Positions 1 to 6,397 of a DNA stretch of 8,489 nt are shown piece after piece. A model generated the notes under the pieces. The model was not told the origin of the DNA. It did no database searches and worked only from the letters and a program-made list of their open reading frames with translations. The stretch is taken from positions 1 to 8,489 of the forward strand of contig DATEGX010000043.1 in assembly GCA_035279875.1 (NCBI GenBank). Direction: 5' to 3'. Within the stretch, counting starts at the first letter, position 1. Each line of letters begins with the position of its first letter. A program made the translations under genes and the position numbers. This DNA is from JAMXLL01 sp035279875 (GTDB lineage Bacteria; Desulfobacterota; Binatia; Binatales; Binataceae).

Positions 1-347
1 GCGCGCAGCTGCGAATCCGGCATGGTGACCTAACTGGTGCAACTCGCATATTGGAAGATCTGGCCTCCGCATATCCAGACGACTCGCAGGTCTGGTATCT
101 CCTGGCGAACTCTCAGTTCGTCAAGCAGGACTACTCTGGCGCGGCTACTTCTTATCTGCGAGCAATTGCACTCGCGCGCAACGAGTTTCCCGAGGCCCGC
201 TATCGCGCCGCACTCGCGTTTCATCATGCCGGCCGCGACGCCGAGGCTCTGGAGCAATGCAAACTTGTACTAAAAGAGTATCCTCGCGACCGTGGTACGC
301 TGGCTCTCGCCGCCGAAATTGAGAGTCACCGTCAGATCAACAAATAA
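1..347 (+). CDS. TPR-repeat protein, C-terminal part (5' end outside window)
   Basis: The reading frame is open from base 3 to the TAA at 345-347 with no stop before the left edge, so this is the end of a longer gene. About 114 residues are visible. They form alternating amphipathic helices with the tetratricopeptide pattern: a partial unit ending in AYPDD, a full unit beginning DSQVWYLLANSQF and running to IALARN, and another from EFPEARYRAALAFHHAGR to LKEYPRD. The acidic-plus-Pro turns between units are typical of TPR. Such repeats are protein-interaction scaffolds, often in periplasmic or secretion-related proteins. Nothing here shows the partner or the location. A TTG at 51 could be read as a start, but the repeat pattern continues upstream of it (GDLTGATRILEDLA), so I regard it as internal. 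The next gene is convergent. Confidence 0.85.
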   Translation, partial: AQLRIRHGDLTGATRILEDLASAYPDDSQVWYLLANSQFVKQDYSGAATSYLRAIALARNEFPEARYRAALAFHHAGRDAEALEQCKLVLKEYPRDRGTLALAAEIESHRQINK

Positions 348-359
348 ATTCGGGCTTCG

Positions 360-381
360 CGGTGAGTCTGCGTGCTCGCCG
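360..381. terminator. Weak stem-loop between convergent genes
   Basis: CGGTGAG at 360-366 can pair with CTCGCCG at 375-381 (seven pairs, one of them G-T), leaving an 8-base loop. It lies in the 67-base gap between the convergent TPR and ModC-like genes, where a bidirectional terminator would be expected. Neither strand has a T run after the stem, so this is only a candidate. Nothing else was recognised in the gap. Confidence 0.2.
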
Positions 382-414
382 TCGGAGCTGCGGAGCTAGT
401 GCCCAGCATCGGTG

Positions 415-1152
415 TCAGTCAAAAAAAGGCGGATGCGACTGCTCGGATCGAACTTCGGTCGCTCCTAGTAGCCGGGCCGTCAGTGCTGTCGCCGGGCGAG
501 CCTTGAGTTGGTCCCATGAGTCGTGCTGGACGACCTGCCCTTTTTCGATGACCGCAGCCTGAGAACAGAGCCGCGACAAGACATCGACCCGGTGATCGAC
601 CGCAATCAGAATAAAATTGAGGGTTCCCTGCCATTCCAACAGCGCATCTATGAGTTCATTGGTGGTGGGGCGGTCGAGTGCGATGAAGGGTTCGTCGAGC
701 AGGACCAGCGGCGGCCGTCGTGCCAGCATCCGCGCCAACGCGACCCGACGAGCTTGGCCCCCGGAGATTCGCCTCGACGACTCGTGCCACAACGAGCCCA
801 AGCGCAACCGGTCTCTTAGTTCCAGCACCCAACTTCGCGAGCCGTTGCGATGATAATCCGAAATTCCAAAGCAGATGTTCTCAGCCACCGAAAGATGCGG
901 GAAAAGAAAATCCTGTTGGGTCAGGTATGCTAGAGGCCGTTGATGCAGCGCGAGACTGGGAGGGAAAAGACTCAGGTCGCCCAAGCGAATCTCGCCCACG
1001 TCCGGTGTCTCGAACCCCGCAAGGCATGAGAGAATTGTGCTCTTGCCCGCGCCTGAAGCACCGAACAGAGCGAGACGTTCTCCTTGACGCAGCCTGAGGC
1101 GAACATCGACCGTAAACTCCTTGCGAGCTTTGACAATGTGCGCTTCAAGCAT
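415..1152 (-). CDS. ABC importer ATPase, molybdate ModC-like, no TOBE domain
   Basis: This 245-residue ABC ATPase should energise uptake through the permease encoded just upstream. All ABC landmarks are present: Walker A GASGAGKST (31-39), Q-loop Gln79 in TQQDFLFPHLSV, signature ISGGQ (129-133), Walker B LVLLDEP (149-155, catalytic Glu154) and the switch His187 in VDHR. The sequence around PHLSVAENI resembles molybdate, sulfate and iron importer ATPases. Together with a ModB-type permease, ModC is the best reading. Classical ModC is about 350 residues and carries a C-terminal molybdate-binding TOBE/Mop domain. This protein stops shortly after the ATPase fold, so it lacks that domain. Its ATG overlaps the permease stop codon by 8 bases (1145-1152), which implies translational coupling. 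Iron, tungstate or another oxyanion is also possible. The family call is firm; the substrate is not. Confidence 0.85.
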   Translation of the reverse strand: MLEAHIVKARKEFTVDVRLRLRQGERLALFGASGAGKSTILSCLAGFETPDVGEIRLGDLSLFPPSLALHQRPLAYLTQQDFLFPHLSVAENICFGISDYHRNGSRSWVLELRDRLRLGSLWHESSRRISGGQARRVALARMLARRPPLVLLDEPFIALDRPTTNELIDALLEWQGTLNFILIAVDHRVDVLSRLCSQAAVIEKGQVVQHDSWDQLKARPATALTARLLGATEVRSEQSHPPFFD

Positions 1153-1915
1153 CGGCGGAACGCCTTTGTGCCGCCAGGTGGGCGAGCCAGGGGAGTGGCA
1201 GGGCGGTGAGAATAAATATGACCAGCAACGGCATTACTGCCGGAACGCCTGCGTCCTGCAGATTGACCCAGATTTGGACCGGCATGCCACTGGGATAATA
1301 TGACGTTACTATTACTGCGCCGAATTCTCCCAGCGCGCGCACCCAAGCTATGCTCACCGCGGCTGCAAGTCCGAGCCGGGCCAACGGGAACGTAACGCGT
1401 CGAAATACCTGCCACGGCGTCGATCCCAGCAATCCGGCAATCTGCTCAAACTTCCGTGGCACCGAAGAGAAGGCAGCGCGCGCCGCGACGATGTAATAAC
1501 CAATACTCACATAGACTTGCGTCGCCACGAACGACAGGCGCGAGTTGCTGGTCAATATCCCGGCGCGGAACAGCAATCGACCAGGCGTGTTCTGCGGCCC
1601 GAAGGCAAGCGACAGCAGAATTCCCAGTGCAAGCGGCGGCATGAGGACCGAAATCAGTACCGCCCCTTCCCACAAGATGCGATCCGGGCCGCGACCGCGC
1701 GCCAGGTAGAGCGCCACCGGCGTGCCGATTGCGATGTCGACGAGCAATGCAAGGCCCGTCAGCACCAGCGAAATTTTAACTGCCGATTCGGTTGACCCCG
1801 GAATTGTTCCGTTCCATTGCCACGGTCCGACTCGCGCAATAAGCCCTATGAGCGGATATAACACCGCGACCGCGAACGCGAACATACCGAGCTGGCCCAA
1901 ATACGCAGATCGCAC
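1145..1915 (-). CDS. ABC importer permease, molybdate/tungstate ModB-like
   Basis: This is a 256-residue inner-membrane permease with about six hydrophobic segments (near residues 11-29, 47-69, 85-105, 128-148, 180-202 and 228-246). The cytoplasmic EAA loop that docks the ATPase runs from about Glu157 to Pro177 (EQIAGLLGSTPWQVFRRVTF), with the expected Gly at 164. The following RALGEFGA (193-200) is characteristic of ModB and related oxyanion permeases. GTG at 1915 is the first usable start after an in-frame stop upstream. No good Shine-Dalgarno is seen there, and an ATG at 1885 (residue 11) is an alternative that keeps all membrane segments. The gene overlaps the ATPase gene by 8 bases and forms an operon with it. 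No periplasmic binding-protein gene is adjacent in the window, so the importer is incomplete as seen. The substrate is inferred. Confidence 0.85.
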   Translation of the reverse strand: MRSAYLGQLGMFAFAVAVLYPLIGLIARVGPWQWNGTIPGSTESAVKISLVLTGLALLVDIAIGTPVALYLARGRGPDRILWEGAVLISVLMPPLALGILLSLAFGPQNTPGRLLFRAGILTSNSRLSFVATQVYVSIGYYIVAARAAFSSVPRKFEQIAGLLGSTPWQVFRRVTFPLARLGLAAAVSIAWVRALGEFGAVIVTSYYPSGMPVQIWVNLQDAGVPAVMPLLVIFILTALPLPWLAHLAAQRRSADA

Positions 1916-1969
1916 GTTCTTAGGATTTCAATGTTCGGGACCTGGCTGTTGCACCTGAGGCGGATCCGG

Positions 1970-1979
1970 TTTCGCGAAA
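1970..1979. promoter_or_regulatory. Palindrome TTTCGCGAAA, possible operator
   Basis: A perfect 10-base palindrome lies 55-64 bases upstream of the permease GTG. On the minus strand it is embedded in a looser dyad, CGGAT before it and ATCCG after it. It falls just downstream of the start site predicted from the promoter at 1995-2023, where a repressor could block transcription. It does not look like the known Escherichia coli ModE site. The role is inferred from position only. Confidence 0.25.
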
Positions 1980-1994
1980 TCCGACAGCTCCAAC

Positions 1995-2023
1995 CTTATG
2001 CCATGGCAGCTTCCTTTTGACAA
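1995..2023 (-). promoter_or_regulatory. Predicted sigma70-type promoter of the ModBC-like pair
   Basis: On the minus strand TTGTCA (2023-2018; five of six matches to the -35 consensus) is followed after exactly 17 bases by CATAAG (2000-1995; four of six matches to the -10). Transcription would start near 1988, giving a leader of about 70 bases before the GTG at 1915. It fits an independent transcript for the transporter genes, because a hairpin follows the upstream gene. The surrounding 1916-2129 gap holds no convincing gene. Confidence 0.4.
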
Positions 2024-2104
2024 GCATTATGGCCTAGCTGCCGGTGCCGATGAGCGGAAGTGGCTGCTTGGCCTCGTGGCCGCGCCGGGATGGACGACGG
2101 AGGA

Positions 2105-2127
2105 CCGCCCGTGCTTGCACGAGGCGG
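2105..2127 (-). terminator. Strong hairpin right after the radical SAM stop codon
   Basis: CCGCCCGTGC (2105-2114) pairs with GCACG (2117-2121) and GGCGG (2123-2127), with one bulged A at 2122 and a two-base TT loop. This gives ten GC-rich pairs starting three bases after the TAA at 2132-2130. On the minus strand no T run follows, so it is not a classical intrinsic terminator. It may be a U-less terminator or a 3'-end stabilising structure. Its position at the end of the operon supports such a role. Confidence 0.45.
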
Positions 2128-2129
2128 GA

Positions 2130-3662
2130 TTAATTTTCATAGGCCGGCGGAACCAGTTCAGCCAGATGCCCGTGGCACATTTCACAGCTTGAAATGCCGC
2201 GTGCGGCGGCCGTGGGATCAAGGGTGACGTCCACCCACTCGCGGAATTTCCGGTAGTTTTTGAGCACCGTCTTAGGGTCATTGCTCACGCCGCCAAGGTT
2301 ATAGTGCGGAGCGTCGATTTCGGCAGCGAATGGGCATGCATGAAAGCGTCCGCGAGTGGTCAACACGGGGAAACAACGCACGCATCCGGTCCCCATTCCA
2401 TGAAATTGCGCTTCGCGGTCAATCGCATATTTCTGAGCTAAGCCGGCTCCGGCATGGAACAGTACCTTGTAGCCTTTGAAGAGCCGGCCGGGATTGGCAG
2501 CCGCCCATTGTTCGAGCAAAACCTTGGCGCGCGGCGGCAACGGTTCGGCGTCACGGCCGTTGTAAATGGAATAATTGAGTATTGCCTCGCTGCGCGAGTC
2601 GCTCTCGAGGATCTTGATCAGGGCGTCGGCCTTGACGCCGTTCGAGTAGACGGTAATTAAACCAGCAAAGCCCTTATCGCGAAGGTATCTGATGCTATCG
2701 ACGATCTCAGCGGCGTGAAGGGTCGGCTCCCCGCCGTAGAATTTCAGATTGCCGTCACGCGCCACTGCCGCGAGCGCTTGGTCAAGTACCGCGGCGCTGT
2801 ATCCTCTGTACCAGCCCTGCGGCGAGCCATTGATCGTGCACCATTTGCAAGCGCGGTTGCAGAAATTGCCTTCATACAGATGCAATTCGCGAAGTTCCCC
2901 ATCGCCGGCGGCAAAGTGTTCGACCGATTCGTGGAAAAGGATTGACCCCAGATGAGGTTCCCGATGAATGTCGTTCAGACCCCAGTCGTAGGTATTGTAG
3001 ACTAGTTCGTATTCGGCGATTTGTTCCAACGCCACGCCAGTATGCTCAGCGACAAAGCGCAGTACGCCGGTTCTGTACCCGCTGGTCGAATCGGCATCAC
3101 CGGCGAAATCTTGCGCGTACATCTTGAACAACCGCGAGATATGAATTCGGCGCATATCATGGTCGATTCGGCAATTCCATTCGCTGGCCAGAAACCGGCG
3201 AGTTGCGTCGCGCAGAGTATCGCGGAGGCCTTCGCCTTCGAATGCGCTCGGGCGAACTGGCGGACAGCCATTCGATCCGCAGTTTATCGCGAAATGAATC
3301 AGCGGTTCGGCGAAGCGCCCGCGCAGAATCTGATGCTCAATATCATCGAGGCTTACTGCTCTGCCGCCCGCCACGTGGCGCCGCCGCTGGAAGAATTCGC
3401 CGTCGCGAGTCTTCCATACCGAGCTGATCGGATATTCCTCCATGATCGCGTGAAGTGTGAAAGCATTGTAAGCATTGAGCCAGTACGCGAGTTCGTCTTC
3501 CTTGCCGGCAAAGGAGCCCGTGTCATTGTCGGGGCCGGAAGCGGCGAGTTCGCCGATGACCTGTTCCAGCAAATCGCGCCGGGCGGCGAGGCGCAAATAG
3601 TCCACCTGTCCACTTTCAGTCACTATCTCGGCCAGCAGCCTGTTCCAATTCTGGTAATCCAT
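2130..3662 (-). CDS. DUF547-radical SAM fusion protein
   Basis: Two domains are fused. Residues about 20-231 match DUF547: YWLNAYNAFTLHAI (60-73), HFAINCGSNGCPP (123-135, Cys128 and Cys133), ISRLFKMYAQDF (175-186) and closing YDWGLND (225-231). Its activity is unknown to me. From about residue 257 a radical SAM enzyme follows: ELHLYEGNF leads into CNRACKWC, a CX3CX2C cluster motif (Cys268, 272, 275), then GGEP (310-313), which usually contacts SAM, and a SNG strand end at 340-342. Five later cysteines (427, 430, 443, 493, 496) could bind an auxiliary cluster, as in SPASM/twitch enzymes. I chose ATG 3662 because GGAG lies six bases before it; ATG 3674 adds four residues. The beta-helix gene ends about 51 bases upstream on the same strand, so the two are probably co-transcribed. 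Both domain calls are firm. The substrate is unknown, and a soluble cytoplasmic enzyme is likely because no signal peptide is seen. Confidence 0.88.
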   Translation of the reverse strand: MDYQNWNRLLAEIVTESGQVDYLRLAARRDLLEQVIGELAASGPDNDTGSFAGKEDELAYWLNAYNAFTLHAIMEEYPISSVWKTRDGEFFQRRRHVAGGRAVSLDDIEHQILRGRFAEPLIHFAINCGSNGCPPVRPSAFEGEGLRDTLRDATRRFLASEWNCRIDHDMRRIHISRLFKMYAQDFAGDADSTSGYRTGVLRFVAEHTGVALEQIAEYELVYNTYDWGLNDIHREPHLGSILFHESVEHFAAGDGELRELHLYEGNFCNRACKWCTINGSPQGWYRGYSAAVLDQALAAVARDGNLKFYGGEPTLHAAEIVDSIRYLRDKGFAGLITVYSNGVKADALIKILESDSRSEAILNYSIYNGRDAEPLPPRAKVLLEQWAAANPGRLFKGYKVLFHAGAGLAQKYAIDREAQFHGMGTGCVRCFPVLTTRGRFHACPFAAEIDAPHYNLGGVSNDPKTVLKNYRKFREWVDVTLDPTAAARGISSCEMCHGHLAELVPPAYEN

Positions 3663-3668
3663 CGAGAG

Positions 3669-3672
3669 CTCC
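3669..3672 (-). promoter_or_regulatory. Shine-Dalgarno GGAG choosing the start at 3662
   Basis: GGAG lies inside the first codons of the longer version of the radical SAM gene and six bases before the in-frame ATG at 3662-3660. No comparable site precedes the ATG at 3674, so the shorter start is preferred. Confidence 0.5.
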
Positions 3673-3713
3673 ATGCAGTCACAACCAGCTTCAATTCGCG
3701 CGCGCTGTATTGG

Positions 3714-5135
3714 TTAGGTATCCTCAGCCCGAATCGGCAATCCGGCGCTCCGCTCGAAGGTGCCATCGGCGCAATCGACTATGCCGTCGATTCGCACGCC
3801 GTCCAGTTGAATTGCACCGATCGAATGAAATCCATCGTTCAGCAGCACGTTGCCACCAAAATGCGCGGACTTGGCCGAGAGCGCTATGCCTGCGCGATTA
3901 TCGAAGGTCGCATCACTACAAACCAGTCTACGAATTTGCGCATCATCGAGTATCACGGCGCCTCGCGCCCGGAAACCACCGTTAAGTATCGCATCTTCAC
4001 TTATGCTGGCGCCGCGGGCAGACAAAGCAACAGCCCCCGGATTCGTAAACGAGCCGCCCGCACAGTTAAGGCTTCCTCTGATGATCGCTCGATCGAGATC
4101 CACCCCGCCATTGGCGGTGAAGCGGGTATGCATCTGAAGGCCATGCGCTGACGCGATCCCGTCAAGCCTGAGTGCACAGCCGCCCGGATTCTCGAAAGCG
4201 CCGCCGACACAACTGAACCGTCCGCTCACTCTCGCACCGCTGAATCGCACCGTGCCCTTCGCATAAAACCAGTTTCCGAGGAAAACGTCGCCGTCGATCG
4301 ATGTGCCGTCCGCGGCCAACGCATCACCTTCGGAACCGTCGAAACTGCAGTTGCTGCAGTATAGGAATCGCTGCACGCTCGCGGACGTCACTCTGAAACC
4401 GCCGCTCAGCTTAAATCCATTGGTGAAGAGCAGACCGCCGGAGAATTTCGCAAAATCCGCGGCGAGCGCTTCATGGCCTGGGTTTTCGATAAGGCCATGC
4501 GCGCAATAAAAAAGGCCACCGACCTGGGCGTGCGCGAAGTTGACGTGACCGCTGGCCTTGAATTGGTTGCCCAGCAGAACGTGACCTGTGATGACCGCGC
4601 GCTCGGCGGATAGCGCTCGCCGCGAATCGAAGCTTCCACCAACGCAGGAAAGATCGCCGCCGATCCGCGCCTGCGCGAAACACACTTCGCCGCTGGCTGC
4701 AAAGCCTTCGCTTAACGAAACATCGCCCGAGACTTCGCTCGCTCGTGCATCGATCCCGGCAACACGCGTTCCCATCATACACAGCGAGGCGAGCGTCGAG
4801 CCCCGAAGACTTATCGGTTGCTGGAAGCGGCATTCGATGAATTCCAGAGGAAAAGGAATCGTCAGGCCATCGAGTTTCAGCTCATTCAGGACGTTCGCAC
4901 CACGTATGCGCACACCGCCGGCACCGATGTTGTTATCGCTGAGCGAACGGCCGATCAGTTCTCGGATAATTTCCGCTGAGATCGTTCGCTCGGAGCCCCA
5001 GACGATGCCGTCCGTCTCATCGACGGTGGGAACGCCGGCACCGCCAAAATCTGCGATCTGGCCGGAATGCACGGCTGAGATCAATATTCTCTCGGCGGGC
5101 GAACTGCTTCGCGCCTTCGTGGTTGGTAAGGTCAT
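3714..5135 (-). CDS. Right-handed beta-helix (pentapeptide-like) repeat protein with cysteine column
   Basis: This 473-residue protein has two parts. Residues 1-140 include AERILISAVHSGQIADF and WGSERTISAEIIREL (46-60). From memory, these resemble the N-terminus of actinobacterial repeat proteins annotated as membrane-associated oxidoreductases, a name without proven activity. Residues 144-473 are seven degenerate units of about 49 residues. Each opens with an aromatic such as GF, QF or WF, passes through short hydrophobic strands, and carries a Cys near unit position 21 (Cys164, 211, 260, 309, 358, 406, 455). It often then reads GGSF or GGAF, NPG and AL. The alternation of small and hydrophobic residues suggests a stacked beta-helix related to pentapeptide repeats. 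There is no signal peptide or membrane helix. The ATG at 5135 lacks a clear ribosome site. The gene heads the putative operon with the DUF547-radical SAM gene. The function is not known. Confidence 0.82.
   Translation of the reverse strand: MTLPTTKARSSSPAERILISAVHSGQIADFGGAGVPTVDETDGIVWGSERTISAEIIRELIGRSLSDNNIGAGGVRIRGANVLNELKLDGLTIPFPLEFIECRFQQPISLRGSTLASLCMMGTRVAGIDARASEVSGDVSLSEGFAASGEVCFAQARIGGDLSCVGGSFDSRRALSAERAVITGHVLLGNQFKASGHVNFAHAQVGGLFYCAHGLIENPGHEALAADFAKFSGGLLFTNGFKLSGGFRVTSASVQRFLYCSNCSFDGSEGDALAADGTSIDGDVFLGNWFYAKGTVRFSGARVSGRFSCVGGAFENPGGCALRLDGIASAHGLQMHTRFTANGGVDLDRAIIRGSLNCAGGSFTNPGAVALSARGASISEDAILNGGFRARGAVILDDAQIRRLVCSDATFDNRAGIALSAKSAHFGGNVLLNDGFHSIGAIQLDGVRIDGIVDCADGTFERSAGLPIRAEDT
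3717..4706 (-). repeat. Seven degenerate protein-coding repeats of about 147 bp
   Basis: Within the beta-helix gene, residues 144-190, 191-239, 240-288, 289-337, 338-386, 387-434 and 435-473 align as units of 47, 49, 49, 49, 49, 48 and 39 residues. Unit openings are GFAASG, QFKASG, GFKLSG, WFYAKG, RFTANG, GFRARG and GFHSIG. The units differ widely in sequence while keeping length and pattern, so they are old duplications under structural constraint, not a recent tandem expansion. The last unit is cut short by the stop codon. Confidence 0.75.
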
Positions 5136-5147
5136 CGATTCGCGATG

Positions 5148-5176
5148 TTGCGGTCCATAGCGCGCGATCTTATTGT
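5148..5176 (+). promoter_or_regulatory. Possible promoter of the alcohol dehydrogenase gene
   Basis: TTGCGG (5148-5153) and TATTGT (5171-5176; four of six matches to -10) are separated by 17 bases in the 80-base gap between divergent genes. The predicted start, near 5183, gives a leader of about 33 bases containing the ribosome site. The -35 match is weak. Confidence 0.35.
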
Positions 5177-5195
5177 CGTGGAGGGATTTTCCGAA
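5167..5195 (-). promoter_or_regulatory. Possible promoter of the beta-helix/radical SAM operon
   Basis: On the minus strand TTCGGA (5195-5190) and TAAGAT (5172-5167; four of six matches to -10) are 17 bases apart and point toward the gene starting at 5135. This element overlaps the -10 proposed for the opposite gene, so the two transcripts might compete. The -35 match is poor, so this is weak evidence. Confidence 0.22.
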
Positions 5196-5202
5196 CGCAA
5201 CT

Positions 5203-5207
5203 GGAGG
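5203..5207 (+). promoter_or_regulatory. Ribosome binding site GGAGG for the dehydrogenase
   Basis: A full GGAGG lies eight bases before the ATG at 5216 and fixes that start codon. It is the clearest Shine-Dalgarno in the window, which indicates the gene was well translated before the frameshift. Confidence 0.75.
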
Positions 5208-5215
5208 AACCGTAG

Positions 5216-6302
5216 ATGCGTGCCGCCGTGATGCGCAACAAGAAAATCGTGGTCGATGACATCGCTGTGCCAGCGCCGGGTCCGGGTGAGGTTCTGGTGA
5301 AAACCCTGGCGTGCGGAATCTGCGGTTCGGACCTGCACACGCTCAAGCATGCGGAGAAACTGGTCGAGGGCGCCAAACGCTCCGGCGGATTATTCGTCAT
5401 GGACCTGGACCGCGACGTCGTGATGGGCCACGAATTCTGCGCCGAGATAGTCGATTTCGGAACCCAGACGGAACGCCGCGTGAAAGTTGGCGCGCGAGTC
5501 TGCGCGATGCCGGTATTGCTGCGCCCGTCGGGCATCCAGACCGTCGGTTATTCGAACGACCATCCGGGCGGTTACGGCGAGTACATGCGGCTCAGCGAAA
5601 AATTACTGCTTGAAGTGGCAGAACGGTCTTTCGACTGAGCATGCCGCGCTTACCGAGCCGATGTCGGTCGGCTACCACGCGGTGCAGAAGGCACGGCTGG
5701 AAAAGGACGACGTTCCACTGGTGGTTGGCTGTGGTCCGGTTGGGCTGGCAGTCATCGCGGCGCTGAAGCTAAAGGACGTGCGCCCGATCATCGCGGCGGA
5801 TTTCTCGCCGCGCCGGAGGGCGCTCGCCGCAAAGATCGGCGCGGACGTAGTAGTCGATCCCAAGGAGCAGTCGCCGTACGAAAGCTGGAAAGAGATGGCC
5901 GTGGACAGCGCTCCTGCGAAAGCACCGCGGCTGCCGGCAGGGTTCACCGGTCCTGCCCGACGCCAGGCGGTGATTTTCGAATGCGTGGGCGTGCCGGGCA
6001 TGATCGATTCCGTGATGGCCGGGGCCGCGCCCAACAGCCGGCTGGTGGTGGTCGGCGTCTGCATGGAAAGCGACCGCATCGAGCCGATGCTCGGCATCAA
6101 CAAGGAACTCAATATCCAATTCGTGCTCGGCTACTCCGGTGAAGAGTTTGCGGCGACCCTCCACAACCTGTCGGAAGGCAGGATCAACTGCGATCCGCTC
6201 GTTACTGGCAAGGTCGGCGTCGAAGGTGTATCGCGCGCTTTCGACGACCTCGCTTCGCCAGAGGAGCACGCCAAGATTCTGGTCGAGCCCTGGCACAGCT
6301 AG
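5216..6302 (+). pseudogene. Zinc-dependent alcohol dehydrogenase (MDR family), frameshifted
   Basis: Two adjacent frames together make one medium-chain dehydrogenase/reductase, an enzyme class that oxidises alcohols or reduces aldehydes with NAD(P). The first frame (5216-5638) has the GroES-like catalytic domain: CGICGSDLH with probable zinc ligand Cys36, and GHE at 71-73 with His72 and Glu73. It runs off into a TGA after LLEV. The second frame resumes with NGLSTEHAALTEPMSVGYHAV, then the Rossmann motif VGCGPVG, and continues to the TAG at 6300-6302. Removing one A at 5622-5623 restores a 361-residue protein reading EVADGLSTEH across the joint, the usual family sequence. The four-cysteine structural zinc loop is absent; only Cys96 is seen there. 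The single lesion could be a real inactivating mutation or a sequencing or assembly error. The substrate cannot be told. Confidence 0.85.
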
Positions 6303-6356
6303 ATTGGGCTCCGTTGGTTCGTTGCCGCGGCATTGACTATAGACATTGGCGCACGG

Positions 6357-6377
6357 CTCTCAGGCCACGCCTGACAG
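6357..6377. terminator. Small inverted repeat between convergent genes
   Basis: TCAGGC (6360-6365) and GCCTGA (6369-6374) form a perfect six-pair stem with a CAC loop. It is extended to eight pairs by CT and AG beyond one mismatch. It sits in the 95-base gap between the convergent dehydrogenase and exporter genes, where a shared terminator is expected. There is no T run on either side. Nothing else is seen in this gap. Confidence 0.3.
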
Positions 6378-6397
6378 AACTACGAATCAAACTGCCG

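Noticed and set aside
51..53. TTG as the start of a short TPR gene
   Set aside because: The same frame stays open to the left edge and encodes more TPR-like helix before it, so the TTG is an internal Leu codon.
1916..2129. A molybdenum cofactor or other known riboswitch before the importer genes
   Set aside because: I could not match the leader to a known riboswitch consensus, and the predicted promoter leaves only about 70 transcribed bases, without a clear multi-stem fold.
1998..2192. A 64-codon open frame in the gap before the importer genes
   Set aside because: It starts inside the predicted promoter, has no ribosome site, and overlaps the 3' end of the radical SAM gene and its hairpin in antisense. 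No family resemblance was seen.
3021..4151. A 376-codon open frame on the plus strand
   Set aside because: It runs antisense across the end of the beta-helix gene and most of the DUF547 part of the fusion. The opposite strand has clear domains and repeats, whereas this translation shows no recognisable motif.
4588..5160. A 190-codon open frame on the plus strand
   Set aside because: It is antisense to the N-terminal half of the beta-helix gene, which has a consistent repeat structure. The plus-strand translation is Ser/Arg/Pro-rich shadow sequence.
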